DNA from: an uncultured Sphingomonadales bacterium
GTDB lineage: Bacteria > Pseudomonadota > Alphaproteobacteria > Sphingomonadales > Sphingomonadaceae
DNA length: 37,516 nucleotides
NCBI GenBank assembly: GCA_937870585.1
Contig: CALMZE010000069.1
Location: 1-37,516 of the forward strand
Reading direction: 5' to 3'
Of the stretch, positions 1 to 7,033 are shown piece by piece. Positions within the stretch are counted from its first letter, which is position 1, and every line of letters begins with the position of its first letter. The notes beneath the pieces were generated by a model. It did no database searches. It had not been told where the DNA came from and was given only the letters and a program-made list of their open reading frames with translations. The position numbers and the translations under genes were made by a program.

Positions 1-217
1 TCGGCCTCCATGATTGCCTTAACCACCGACACCCTCCTCGCCGCAGACCCCCCCACCCCCCCCCCCAACGACCCCCCCACCGCCAGCCCCCCCCCCACCC
101 CCTCCGCCACCCCCTCCGCCAAGTCATGAGGGATACCGGGGATCCTTTGGCAACTCGCAACCAACGAAGTCAGTTGCGCCCTCAATGCCACCCCCGCCGC
201 CAAAGAAGTGAGAAGGC
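1..217. other. Non-coding, C-rich low-complexity start of window
   Basis: No convincing gene lies here. Positions 47-120 are dominated by C homopolymers of 5 to 11 bases separated by single A or G residues, unlike any other part of the window. The following bases up to the promoter at 218 look like ordinary intergenic DNA. The first 11 bases could be the start of a minus-strand gene running off the window (ATG at the complement of 9-11), but this cannot be judged. The poly-C block may be real low-complexity DNA or a contig-end sequencing artefact. Confidence 0.6.
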
Positions 218-246
218 TTGATTGATGGACGAGTGCTTGTTATAAC
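218..246 (+). promoter_or_regulatory. Promoter of the AbrB/Doc toxin-antitoxin operon
   Basis: A -35 box TTGATT (218-223) and a -10 box TATAAC (241-246) are separated by exactly 17 bp. An 8-bp perfect palindrome GTTATAAC (239-246) covers the -10 box and is a candidate operator for autoregulation by the antitoxin. The expected transcription start falls at about 253, which is the A of the antitoxin ATG, so the mRNA may be leaderless. Confidence 0.6.
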
Positions 247-252
247 GCCCGT

Positions 253-480
253 ATGAACATGCAGCTCAAAATCACCAAGATCGGCAATTCGGCAGGGGTG
301 ATCCTGCCCAAGGAATTGCTGGCGCATCTGGAAACCGCGGTTGGCGGAGAGCTTTCCGTGACGAAGACGCCGCGCGGTATCGAATTGTCTGCGCCGGAAA
401 GTGATTTCGATGCTCAGATGGCTGTGGCTCGGGAAGTGATGGCGCGTCGCAAGCGTGCGCTCGCCGAACTGGCGAAATAG
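253..480 (+). CDS. AbrB/MazE-type antitoxin (swapped-hairpin DNA-binding)
   Basis: A 75-residue protein whose first 45 residues have the AbrB/MazE/SpoVT swapped-hairpin pattern (IGNSAGVILPKELL, then a GGELSV strand). In this family the N-terminal barrel binds DNA and the C-terminal tail binds the toxin. It ends 2 bp before a Doc-type toxin, so it is inferred to be that toxin's antitoxin and the operon autoregulator. There is no Shine-Dalgarno sequence before the ATG at 253 and the -10 box ends 6 bp upstream, which suggests leaderless translation; a second in-frame ATG lies at 259. Canonical Doc is paired with Phd, so the AbrB partner is a less usual combination. Family assignment is firm; pairing is inferred from position. 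Confidence 0.85.
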   Translation: MNMQLKITKIGNSAGVILPKELLAHLETAVGGELSVTKTPRGIELSAPESDFDAQMAVAREVMARRKRALAELAK

Positions 481-482
481 CT

Positions 483-881
483 ATGGCTCAGGATTGGCAC
501 TGGGTCGCGCTTGAGGTGGCCCAGGCTGCCCATCTTGAGCAATTGGCAGAACATGGCGGCGGCACGGGTGTGCGCGATGTCCGTTTGCTGGACAGCGCGA
601 TGGCGCGACCGCAGAATTTGGCAGTTTATGGGGAGCCTGATGCTGCCGCGCTCGCGGCGGCATATGCATATGGCATTGCGCGCAATCATCCTTTCATTGA
701 TGGGAACAAGCGCACGGCAGCGGTCATTTCCGAAACTTTTCTGATGCTCAACGGCTATGGTCTGAATGCAACAGATGCAGAGTTGGTAGTTGCGTTCCTC
801 GCCCTTGCAGCGGGCGAGCTTTCGGAGGATGAACTGGCGGACTGGTTTCGCCAGCATATCAAGGGGGAGGGGGACGCATGA
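483..881 (+). CDS. doc: Doc-type (death-on-curing, Fic fold) toxin
   Basis: A 132-residue protein of usual Doc length. It carries the Fic/Doc active-site motif HPFIDGNKR at residues 69-77: His69 is the expected catalytic base, Asp73 takes the acidic position, and Lys76 and Arg77 bind phosphate. Characterised Doc phosphorylates EF-Tu on a conserved Thr and blocks translation; the same activity is inferred here. The motif is intact, so the toxin is probably active when not bound by antitoxin. It starts 2 bp after the antitoxin stop and its own stop overlaps the next gene by 4 bases (ATGA), so the whole block to 2502 may be co-transcribed. Confidence 0.9.
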   Translation: MAQDWHWVALEVAQAAHLEQLAEHGGGTGVRDVRLLDSAMARPQNLAVYGEPDAAALAAAYAYGIARNHPFIDGNKRTAAVISETFLMLNGYGLNATDAELVVAFLALAAGELSEDELADWFRQHIKGEGDA

Positions 882-1270
882 TCGGACTTTACGCGGGCCA
901 CGCGCAGACATTTTTGTGGGTGCTGGGCATCGTCACAACGCTGGCGTTTGCGCTGCCCTTGTTCGTCGCGCCGCTCACATGGGCGCGGCTGATGCTGTTC
1001 AAAGTGCCCAATGAGACCGATCTGAACGTCTATTTCGGTCGCTGTCTGGGGGCGTTCATTTTGGTCGTGGAGATGATGATCTTTCGCGGCGCGACCGATG
1101 CCGCGATTACGCCGATCACGTTCCAGATCCTGTTTGCCGTTTTCGGCATCATGCTGGTGGTCCATCTCTATGGCTGGATGAAGGGCATTCAGCCGGTTAC
1201 GGAAAATCTGGAAAACATCATGTGGGCGGTGCTGCTGGGGCTGTCCGCGCTCTTCTATCCGGGCGGATGA
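878..1270 (+). CDS. Small membrane protein of unknown function, four predicted TM segments
   Basis: I do not recognise this 130-residue protein by function. Hydrophobic segments at roughly residues 12-32, 50-68, 78-100 and 110-126 suggest four membrane passes, with a conserved-looking FGRCLGAFILVVE stretch in the second. It starts at an ATGA overlap with doc and ends just before the DJ-1/PfpI gene, so it is translationally coupled within this run. Its position gives no clear functional clue. It need not belong to the toxin-antitoxin system, because the run continues with metabolic and repair genes. Confidence 0.75.
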   Translation: MIGLYAGHAQTFLWVLGIVTTLAFALPLFVAPLTWARLMLFKVPNETDLNVYFGRCLGAFILVVEMMIFRGATDAAITPITFQILFAVFGIMLVVHLYGWMKGIQPVTENLENIMWAVLLGLSALFYPGG

Positions 1271-1273
1271 GTG

Positions 1274-2002
1274 ATGGCGCGTATCCTCATACTGCTGCCG
1301 CAAAGCGACTTTGATCCGACCGAAGTTGCAGTGCCGTGGAAGGCGTGGCGTGAGGCCGGGCATGAGGTGGTGTTTGCTACGGAATCCGGCGCGCCTGCTG
1401 CCTGTGATCCGGTGACGCTGACGGGGGTGGGATTGCCGCTGCTTGCGCGGTCCTTGAAAGCGCGGCCGGAGAATGCCGCACTCTATGCAGAGATGGCCGC
1501 CTGCCCGGCGTTCAACGCGCCGGTGCGCTGGGATGCGGTGCAAACGAGCGACTATGCCGCCCTCCATTTCCCCGGTGGCCATGCTCCGGGGATGAAGCCC
1601 TACTGCGAGTCCCCTGAAATCCAGCGGATCGCGCGCGAGGCGTTTTCGGCGGGGCAGACTGTCGCCGCCATTTGCCACGGCGTATTGCCGCTGGCGCGCG
1701 CAGGCGTGCTGAAAGGGCGGCGGACGACGGCGCTGACCGCGATGATGGAGGATGTCGCGGTGGCCCTCACCGCGCGCGCCTTGCCCGGTCATTACCGCAC
1801 CTATCCGCAAAGCGTGGAGGCCGAAGTGACCGCCGCGCTTTCCCGACCGCAAGACTTTGAACGCGGGCCGATGCTGCCGCGTTATGCCACACCTGCAAAA
1901 CCGGATGTCGGCTTTGTGGTGGAGGATGGAGCCTATTGCTCAGCGCGCTGGCCCGGCGATGCGTGGACGCTCGCGCGGGCGGTGCTCCGCAGGATCGCAT
2001 GA
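1274..2002 (+). CDS. DJ-1/PfpI family protein (type 1 glutamine amidotransferase-like)
   Basis: A 242-residue protein with a Rossmann-like N-terminus (RILILLPQSDFDPTE), a PGGHAPG loop near residue 101, and the nucleophile elbow AAICHGVLP with Cys134. This matches the DJ-1/PfpI/Hsp31 superfamily, whose members act as chaperones, glyoxalases or deglycases; the exact reaction cannot be read from sequence. An alternative GTG start lies at 1271, directly after the stop of the preceding gene; I prefer the ATG at 1274. The stop overlaps the ogt start by 4 bases (ATGA). Association with a DNA-repair methyltransferase would fit a damage-repair role, but that is inference. Confidence 0.85.
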   Translation: MARILILLPQSDFDPTEVAVPWKAWREAGHEVVFATESGAPAACDPVTLTGVGLPLLARSLKARPENAALYAEMAACPAFNAPVRWDAVQTSDYAALHFPGGHAPGMKPYCESPEIQRIAREAFSAGQTVAAICHGVLPLARAGVLKGRRTTALTAMMEDVAVALTARALPGHYRTYPQSVEAEVTAALSRPQDFERGPMLPRYATPAKPDVGFVVEDGAYCSARWPGDAWTLARAVLRRIA

Positions 2003-2502
2003 CGCTGTTCATTCGCTGGGTGATTGCGCCGACCGAATTCGGACCGATGTTGCTGGCCGCGACGGAGAGGGGCGTGTGCCGCCTGTCGTTCGGGGAGGAG
2101 GCTGACGCGATCTCACGGCGCTTTCCCCACGCTCACCTCTCGAACGATCCGGCCAGTCTGTCGGATTGGATTGAAGGGGCACGATCCGCTCTCTCTGATC
2201 CGGCGGCAGGCGATGATATCCCGCTCGACCTGCATGGCACGCCGTTTCAGCTGACCGTGTGGGACGCCGTGCGCCGTGTTCCGGCAGGCGAGACGCGCAC
2301 CTATGCGCAGATCGCCGCAGAGATTTGCAGGCCGTTAGCCATTCGCGCCGTGGGCACCGCCAATGGTGCGAATCCGGTCTCGATCCTGATACCCTGCCAT
2401 CGCCTGATCCGAAGCGATGGCGGGCTGGGCGGCTATGCCTGGGGGCTGGAGATGAAACGCACGCTTTTGCAGCGCGAGCGGGCGCTGATTGTACGCTCTT
2501 GA
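1999..2502 (+). CDS. ogt: Methylated-DNA--protein-cysteine S-methyltransferase
   Basis: A 167-residue protein with the diagnostic PCHR active site (Cys133 in ILIPCHRLI), followed by the GGYAWG loop and a preceding helix-turn-helix region (TPFQLTVWDAVRRVPAGETR). The enzyme repairs O6-alkylguanine by irreversible transfer of the alkyl group to Cys133. Length corresponds to the stand-alone Ogt/Ada-C form, with no AraC domain. The start is set by the ATGA overlap with the upstream gene; an upstream in-frame ATG at 1936 lies deep in the previous gene and was not used. Its stop codon lies inside the -35 box of the downstream marR promoter. Confidence 0.93.
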   Translation: MTLFIRWVIAPTEFGPMLLAATERGVCRLSFGEEADAISRRFPHAHLSNDPASLSDWIEGARSALSDPAAGDDIPLDLHGTPFQLTVWDAVRRVPAGETRTYAQIAAEICRPLAIRAVGTANGANPVSILIPCHRLIRSDGGLGGYAWGLEMKRTLLQRERALIVRS

Positions 2503-2528
2503 CAATAATAAGCCTATGCAACTATATG
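2499..2528 (+). promoter_or_regulatory. Promoter of the marR-emrAB operon
   Basis: A perfect -35 box TTGACA (2499-2504) overlaps the ogt stop. A -10-like TATATG (2523-2528) follows with 18 bp spacing. Transcription would begin at about 2535, next to the marR ATG at 2536, so the message may be leaderless. Confidence 0.6.
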
Positions 2529-2537
2529 CAGGCTTAT
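2508..2537. promoter_or_regulatory. Inverted repeat, candidate MarR operator
   Basis: Perfect 8-bp arms ATAAGCCT (2508-2515) and AGGCTTAT (2530-2537) flank a 14-bp centre that itself holds two ATGCA direct repeats. The dyad lies between the -35 box and the marR start codon, covering the -10 box. Binding by the MarR protein encoded immediately downstream would block transcription, as in typical MarR autoregulation. Confidence 0.6.
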
Positions 2538-2985
2538 GGAAGATTCAGCGCCCTCTTTGATCGCGGATGTGTCGCGCCTGATGCGAAGGGCGTTTGACGA
2601 GCGCGCCCGCACGATCGGCGTGACGCGCCAGCAGTGGCAGATGCTCACCTATCTGGCGCGCAACGAGGGCATAAATCAGGGCGGCCTTGCCTATCTGATG
2701 GAGGTTGAGCCGATCACGCTCTGCCGCATGGTGGATCGTTTGCAGGATAGCGATCTGGTTGAGCGACGCTCTGATCCGGCGGACCGCCGGGCGTGGCAGC
2801 TCTTCCTGACCGAACGGGGCCGTGCGCGGCTCGATGATCTCCGGCCACTCGCTGCGGGGCTGTATGACGAAGCGATGGCCGGTATCAATGAAAAGGAACA
2901 GGTGGCGATGATTGCCGCGTTGAAAGCCATGCGGACCAATTTGTCGCGCCGCGCCTTGCCGCCACAGGAGGCCGCCAATGGCTGA
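2536..2985 (+). CDS. MarR family transcriptional regulator
   Basis: A 149-residue winged-helix protein. The pattern VTRQQWQMLTYLARNEG, then NQGGLAYLMEVEPITLCRMVDRLQ (recognition helix), the DPADRRAW wing and LTERGRA is characteristic of MarR. It is the first gene of an operon with an EmrA/EmrB-type pump and very probably represses it, with a pump substrate or phenolic ligand as inducer (established for EmrR/MarR homologues, inferred here). The ATG at 2536 gives a protein of normal family length, but no Shine-Dalgarno sequence precedes it and the promoter lies directly upstream. The gene overlaps emrA by 8 bp. Confidence 0.92.
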   Translation: MEDSAPSLIADVSRLMRRAFDERARTIGVTRQQWQMLTYLARNEGINQGGLAYLMEVEPITLCRMVDRLQDSDLVERRSDPADRRAWQLFLTERGRARLDDLRPLAAGLYDEAMAGINEKEQVAMIAALKAMRTNLSRRALPPQEAANG

Positions 2986-4063
2986 CCGCGATCCGGAAAT
3001 CCGCACCGAAGCGGCCTCTCCGCTCCATGCTGAGCCGCCTGCCACTCCTGTCAAACGCACCCGCTGGTTGCGACTGGCGTTGATGGCGTCGCTGCCGCTC
3101 GCGCTGCTGATCGGCGGCGCGATGTGGTACATCGCCAATGATCACTATGTCTCCACCGACAATGCCTATGTGCAGCAGGACAAGATGTCCGTCAGCGCAG
3201 AGGTTTCGGGGCTGATCACGCAGGTTCTGGTCAAGGAAAATCAGACGGTCAAAGCCGGGCAATTGCTGTTCACGATCGACGCCAAGCCGTTCCAGCTTGC
3301 GGCGGCGCAGGCCGATGCCTCGATGGCAGGCGCGCAGGCGAAAATTGTCGGGCTGGAAACAGACCTTTCCACCTCGGGCGTGGATATAAACAGCGCGCAA
3401 GAGGATGTGGCCTTTTTCGAAAAGGAATATCACCGTCAGTCCGCGCTGATGCAGCGCGGCTTCACAACCAAGGCGCGGTTGCAGGCGGCGGAACATGCGC
3501 TGTCTGAAGCGCGGTCGAAGCTTGCCAATGCGCAGGCTGATGCGCTCAAGGCGCGGGCTGCCCTGGCGACGGGGCAGGCGGTGCCGGGCGTCAATCCGGC
3601 GGTGGCTTCGGCACGCGTTCAGAAGGAAAAGGCGCTGCTCGATCTGTCCCGCACGCAGGTGCGCGCGCCGGCAGATGGTATTGTCAGCCAGTCAGATCGG
3701 TTGCAGGTCGGGCAGATGATGGTGACGGGGCTGCCCGCTCTCTCCATCGTGACTTCGGGCAAAGGCTGGGTGGAGGCCAATTTCAAGGAGACCGATCTGG
3801 ATGTGATCCGCGTCGGCCAGCCCGCCGAGGTCAAGTTTGACGCCTATCCCGAACTCAAGCTGCGCGGCCATGTCTCCAGCATCGGCGCAGGCACGGGCTC
3901 TGAATTTTCGGTGCTGCCTGCACAGAATGCAAACGGCAACTGGGTGAAGGTCACGCAGCGTGTGCCCGTGCGTATCGTGATTGATGAACAGCCCCCGCGC
4001 GCCATGATTGCGGGCCTCTCCGCCAAGGTGCGGATCGATACCGCGCGCAATGGCGGCCGTTAA
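2978..4063 (+). CDS. emrA: HlyD/EmrA family periplasmic adaptor of a multidrug efflux pump
   Basis: A 361-residue membrane fusion protein. A basic stretch and one TM segment (about residues 30-48) are followed by the HlyD barrel-sandwich start VSTDNAYVQQDKMSVSAEV, a lipoyl half (QTVKAGQLLFTID), a long alpha-helical hairpin at about 105-200, the second lipoyl half (RTQVRAPADGIVSQ) and a beta-barrel (GQPAEVKFDAYPE). It bridges the inner-membrane EmrB to an outer-membrane channel, probably of TolC type, that is not encoded here. A strong SD AGGAGG (2966-2971) sits 6 nt before the ATG. It overlaps marR by 8 bp and emrB by 14 bp, so stoichiometric coupling is likely. Confidence 0.9.
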   Translation: MADRDPEIRTEAASPLHAEPPATPVKRTRWLRLALMASLPLALLIGGAMWYIANDHYVSTDNAYVQQDKMSVSAEVSGLITQVLVKENQTVKAGQLLFTIDAKPFQLAAAQADASMAGAQAKIVGLETDLSTSGVDINSAQEDVAFFEKEYHRQSALMQRGFTTKARLQAAEHALSEARSKLANAQADALKARAALATGQAVPGVNPAVASARVQKEKALLDLSRTQVRAPADGIVSQSDRLQVGQMMVTGLPALSIVTSGKGWVEANFKETDLDVIRVGQPAEVKFDAYPELKLRGHVSSIGAGTGSEFSVLPAQNANGNWVKVTQRVPVRIVIDEQPPRAMIAGLSAKVRIDTARNGGR

Positions 4064-5615
4064 TTTTGGAGCTGCCGGGCAGGAGGATGTTCCCGCCCTG
4101 CCATGCCGTCATCCCGGCCTGCTGATGGCTGCGGTGATGGGCGCGTCCATCATTCAGTTCCTCGATGCGACCATTGCGAATGTTGCCATTCCGCACATGC
4201 AATCGAGCCTGGGCGCGTCTCTCGATAGCGTGACCTGGGTGCTGACCAGCTTCATCATAGCGGGCGCGGTCGCCACGCCAATTGTCGGATGGATTTCGGA
4301 TCGGGTGGGCTCGCGCCGCCTGTTCCTGATCGTTGTGGCGGCCTTCATCGTCACGTCAATGTTGTGTGGGGCTGCGGTCAATCTCACCCAGATGGTGATT
4401 TTCCGTATCCTTCAGGGTTTTTGCGCAGCGTTCATTGGTCCGCTCGGGCAGACGATCATGCTGGACATCACAGCTCCGTCCAAACAGGCCAAGGCCATGT
4501 CGCTCTGGGGTATGGCGGTGATGATCGCGCCCATTTCCGGCCCGATGATCGGCGGCTGGCTAACCGAGAGCCTCAACTGGCGCTGGGTCTTCTATGTCAA
4601 TCTGCCGATTGGCATCCCGACCTTGTTCATTCTGTGGTGGCTGCTCCCGTCGCGCCCGATTGTGGATCGCAAGCTCGATCTGTTCGGCTTTTCCGCCTTC
4701 GCACTGGGTCTCGCATCGTTGCAATTGATGTTTGATCGGGGCCAGCATGAGGACTGGTTCGACAGCTGGGAAATCATCATCGAATGCGGCGTGGCGATCA
4801 GCTTCCTGTGGATCTTCTTCATCCATATCCGTACCACCGAAAATCCGCTGTTTGCTAGGGAACTGGTGGGAGACAGGAATTTCCTCATGGTCCTCGTCTT
4901 CATGATCCTGATGGGCATCATGATGATCGCGATCTCGGCGCTGCTGCCGCCGTTGCTCCAGAATCTTTATGGCTATACCGTGTTTGATACCGGCGTGCTG
5001 CTCGCGCCGCGCGGGGTGGGTATTTTCATGACGATGATGGTGGCCAACCGCCTGCTCGGGAAGATCGACCTGCGTTATATGGTGGCCTTTGGTTATACCG
5101 TTGCGGCATGGTCTTTGTGGGAGATGACCAGCTGGACGTCGAGCATGGGCCAATATGAGATCATCATGGTCGGGCTGATTCAGGGGCTGGGCATGGGGCT
5201 CACCTTCATGCCGATGAATGTGATCGCCTTTTCCAACATTCCGCCGCGCTTCCGCACCGATGGATCGGGCCTGATGAACCTGATGCGCAACATTGGGGCA
5301 AGCATGGGCATTTCGGTGGTGACAACCGTGCTCGCGCGCAACATTCAAGTCAGCCATGCAGATCTGGCGCAGCACATCACGCCGTATAACATGCCCGGCA
5401 TTGATCCGGGCGCGACAGCCGAACGGCTGGGCAGTGTGGGCGAGGGGCTGATGCGCGTCATTGATGGCATCGTGAACCGCGAGGCGGCGATGATCGCCTA
5501 TCTCGATGATTTCAAGCTGATGGCCGTTGTCGTGCTCTGCTTCGTGCCGTTGTCATTCCTGCTCAAAATGCCGCAAATGGCCCCGGGGAGTGCACCGCCG
5601 CCGGTGAGCGAGTGA
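4050..5615 (+). CDS. emrB: DHA2 family MFS drug:proton antiporter (EmrB-like)
   Basis: A 521-residue permease with about 14 hydrophobic segments. It shows the MFS motif A (GWISDRVGSRR, about residue 77), the motif C-like stretch (MIAPISGPMIGG) and the DHA2 hallmark FLDATIANVAIPHM near residue 32. It pairs with the adaptor EmrA to expel hydrophobic drugs across both membranes. The start is taken at 4050, overlapping emrA by 14 bp; an alternative ATG at 4125 directly precedes the first TM segment. Neither has a clear Shine-Dalgarno sequence. A palindromic repeat at 5639-5726 separates it from the convergent nucleoside transporter and may act as a bidirectional terminator. Confidence 0.9.
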   Translation: MAAVNFGAAGQEDVPALPCRHPGLLMAAVMGASIIQFLDATIANVAIPHMQSSLGASLDSVTWVLTSFIIAGAVATPIVGWISDRVGSRRLFLIVVAAFIVTSMLCGAAVNLTQMVIFRILQGFCAAFIGPLGQTIMLDITAPSKQAKAMSLWGMAVMIAPISGPMIGGWLTESLNWRWVFYVNLPIGIPTLFILWWLLPSRPIVDRKLDLFGFSAFALGLASLQLMFDRGQHEDWFDSWEIIIECGVAISFLWIFFIHIRTTENPLFARELVGDRNFLMVLVFMILMGIMMIAISALLPPLLQNLYGYTVFDTGVLLAPRGVGIFMTMMVANRLLGKIDLRYMVAFGYTVAAWSLWEMTSWTSSMGQYEIIMVGLIQGLGMGLTFMPMNVIAFSNIPPRFRTDGSGLMNLMRNIGASMGISVVTTVLARNIQVSHADLAQHITPYNMPGIDPGATAERLGSVGEGLMRVIDGIVNREAAMIAYLDDFKLMAVVVLCFVPLSFLLKMPQMAPGSAPPPVSE

Positions 5616-5638
5616 AATAGAGTCTCAAACCTCACGCC

Positions 5639-5726
5639 GCTCGTCCTGAGCTTGTCGAAGGACTGACTTTCCTCACTCCGCTCAAGCAAAGAAAAGACAG
5701 TGCTTCGACAAGCTCAGCACGAACGG
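5639..5726. repeat. Family A palindromic repeat copy 1 (GAGCTTGTCGAAG type)
   Basis: Left arm at 5639-5662 (core GAGCTTGTCGAAG) and right arm at 5701-5726 (core CTTCGACAAGCTC) are inverted and nearly perfect, with a 38-bp spacer. The copy lies between the convergent emrB and nupC. The same core recurs at 21303, 22487, 25180 (single arm) and 32627. The repeat can form a long stem and may terminate both genes. Confidence 0.85.
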
Positions 5727-5737
5727 GTTTGGAAAAA

Positions 5738-6976
5738 CTACCCCACCAGCAACCCGGCCAGCGCACCGCTCATCAGATTGGCGAGCGAGCCGGCGAGCAG
5801 CGCCTTGAGCCCGAGCCGCGCGATGGTGGCACGCTGATTGGGGGCGAGACTGCCCGTCACTGCAAGCTGGATCGCGATCGAGCTGAAATTGGCAAAGCCG
5901 CAAAGAGCAAAGGTGGATACGGCCACCGTTACGGGCGCGAGGTTGGCCTTGATCGGGCCAAGCATCTGGAAGGCGACGAATTCGTTAAGGACCAGCTTGG
6001 TGCCAAATAGCCCACCGGCAATATCTGCCTCCGCCCAAGGCACATTGAGCAGCGCCATGATCGGGCGGAAAATTTCGCCCAGAAGATATTGGAAGGACAG
6101 GCCGGGCAGGCCGATCCGGTCCCCAATGCCGCCGAGCAGGCCGTTTGCCAGCGCGACGAGCGCCACGAACGCCAGCACCATCGCACCGACCGCCACGGCC
6201 AGTCGCACCCCCGTCTGTGCGCCTTCTGCGGCGGCCATGATGATGTTGGCGGGCTTTTCATCGCCAAAGGTGATTTCGCCCTGCACTTCGGGTTCATGGC
6301 CGAGTTCGGACGGATCATCGGGCATCATCAGCTTGGCCATCAATATGCCGCCCGGCGCGGACATGAAGGCGGCGGCGAGCAGATAGGGGAGCAATTCCTT
6401 GCCCAGCATGGCGGCATAGGCCGCCAGAATCGTGCCCGCCACGCCCGCCATGCCAACGGTCATCACGGTGAAGATCTGGGAGGGCGTCATGCCCGCCAGA
6501 TAGGGGCGGATGACGAGCGGGGCTTCGCTCTGCCCCACAAAGATGTTCGCGGCAGCGCCGAGCGATTCCACCTTGCTGATGCCTGTCACCTTCTGGATGC
6601 CACCGCCCACCCATTTGATGATGAACTGCATCACGCCCAGATAATAAAGGATTGAAACGAGCGAGGCGAAGAAGATGATGACGGGCAGTGCGGAGATCGC
6701 AAAGCTGAACCCGCCCATTTCCGGTTTGGCCAGATTGCCGAACAGGAAGTTGGTGCCCGCCTGTGCATAGCCCAGCAGATTGGCGACGCCTTCAGACAGC
6801 GTGCCGATCGCTGATTTGCCCCAAGGGGTATAGAGCACCAGCACGGCAATCGCCGCTTGCAGCGCGAAGGCCGCGCCCACCACGCGCAGGCGGATATGGC
6901 GGCGATTGGGGGGAAAAAGCACGGCGGTGGCGATGATCGCGGCAATCCCCAACAGTCCGATTGCGATACGCTGCAT
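5738..6976 (-). CDS. nupC: NupC/CNT family nucleoside:cation symporter
   Basis: A 412-residue membrane protein with the CNT signatures: an N-terminal three-helix Nucleos_tra2_N part, a gate region (ALPVIIFFASLVSILYYLGVMQ), a core GQSEAPLVIRPYL motif near residue 170, and the C-terminal FALCGFANFSSIAIQLA stretch. Homologues import nucleosides by proton or sodium symport. A purine-rich SD (AGGGGGAG on the minus strand) lies upstream of the ATG at 6976. The gene follows the EamA permease on the same strand after 57 bp and could be co-transcribed with it. It converges on emrB across a palindromic repeat. The substrate cannot be narrowed further from sequence. Confidence 0.92.
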   Translation of the reverse strand: MQRIAIGLLGIAAIIATAVLFPPNRRHIRLRVVGAAFALQAAIAVLVLYTPWGKSAIGTLSEGVANLLGYAQAGTNFLFGNLAKPEMGGFSFAISALPVIIFFASLVSILYYLGVMQFIIKWVGGGIQKVTGISKVESLGAAANIFVGQSEAPLVIRPYLAGMTPSQIFTVMTVGMAGVAGTILAAYAAMLGKELLPYLLAAAFMSAPGGILMAKLMMPDDPSELGHEPEVQGEITFGDEKPANIIMAAAEGAQTGVRLAVAVGAMVLAFVALVALANGLLGGIGDRIGLPGLSFQYLLGEIFRPIMALLNVPWAEADIAGGLFGTKLVLNEFVAFQMLGPIKANLAPVTVAVSTFALCGFANFSSIAIQLAVTGSLAPNQRATIARLGLKALLAGSLANLMSGALAGLLVG

Positions 6977-7033
6977 GTGACTGGCTCCCCCTGATTCGTG
7001 ACGCGTGGGCGGTTTATGGCAGCAAAACTGGCC

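Noticed and set aside
755-1852. Long minus-strand frame opposite doc, the membrane gene and the DJ-1 gene
   Set aside because: It overlaps three well-supported plus-strand genes and has an unnatural Arg/His-rich composition.
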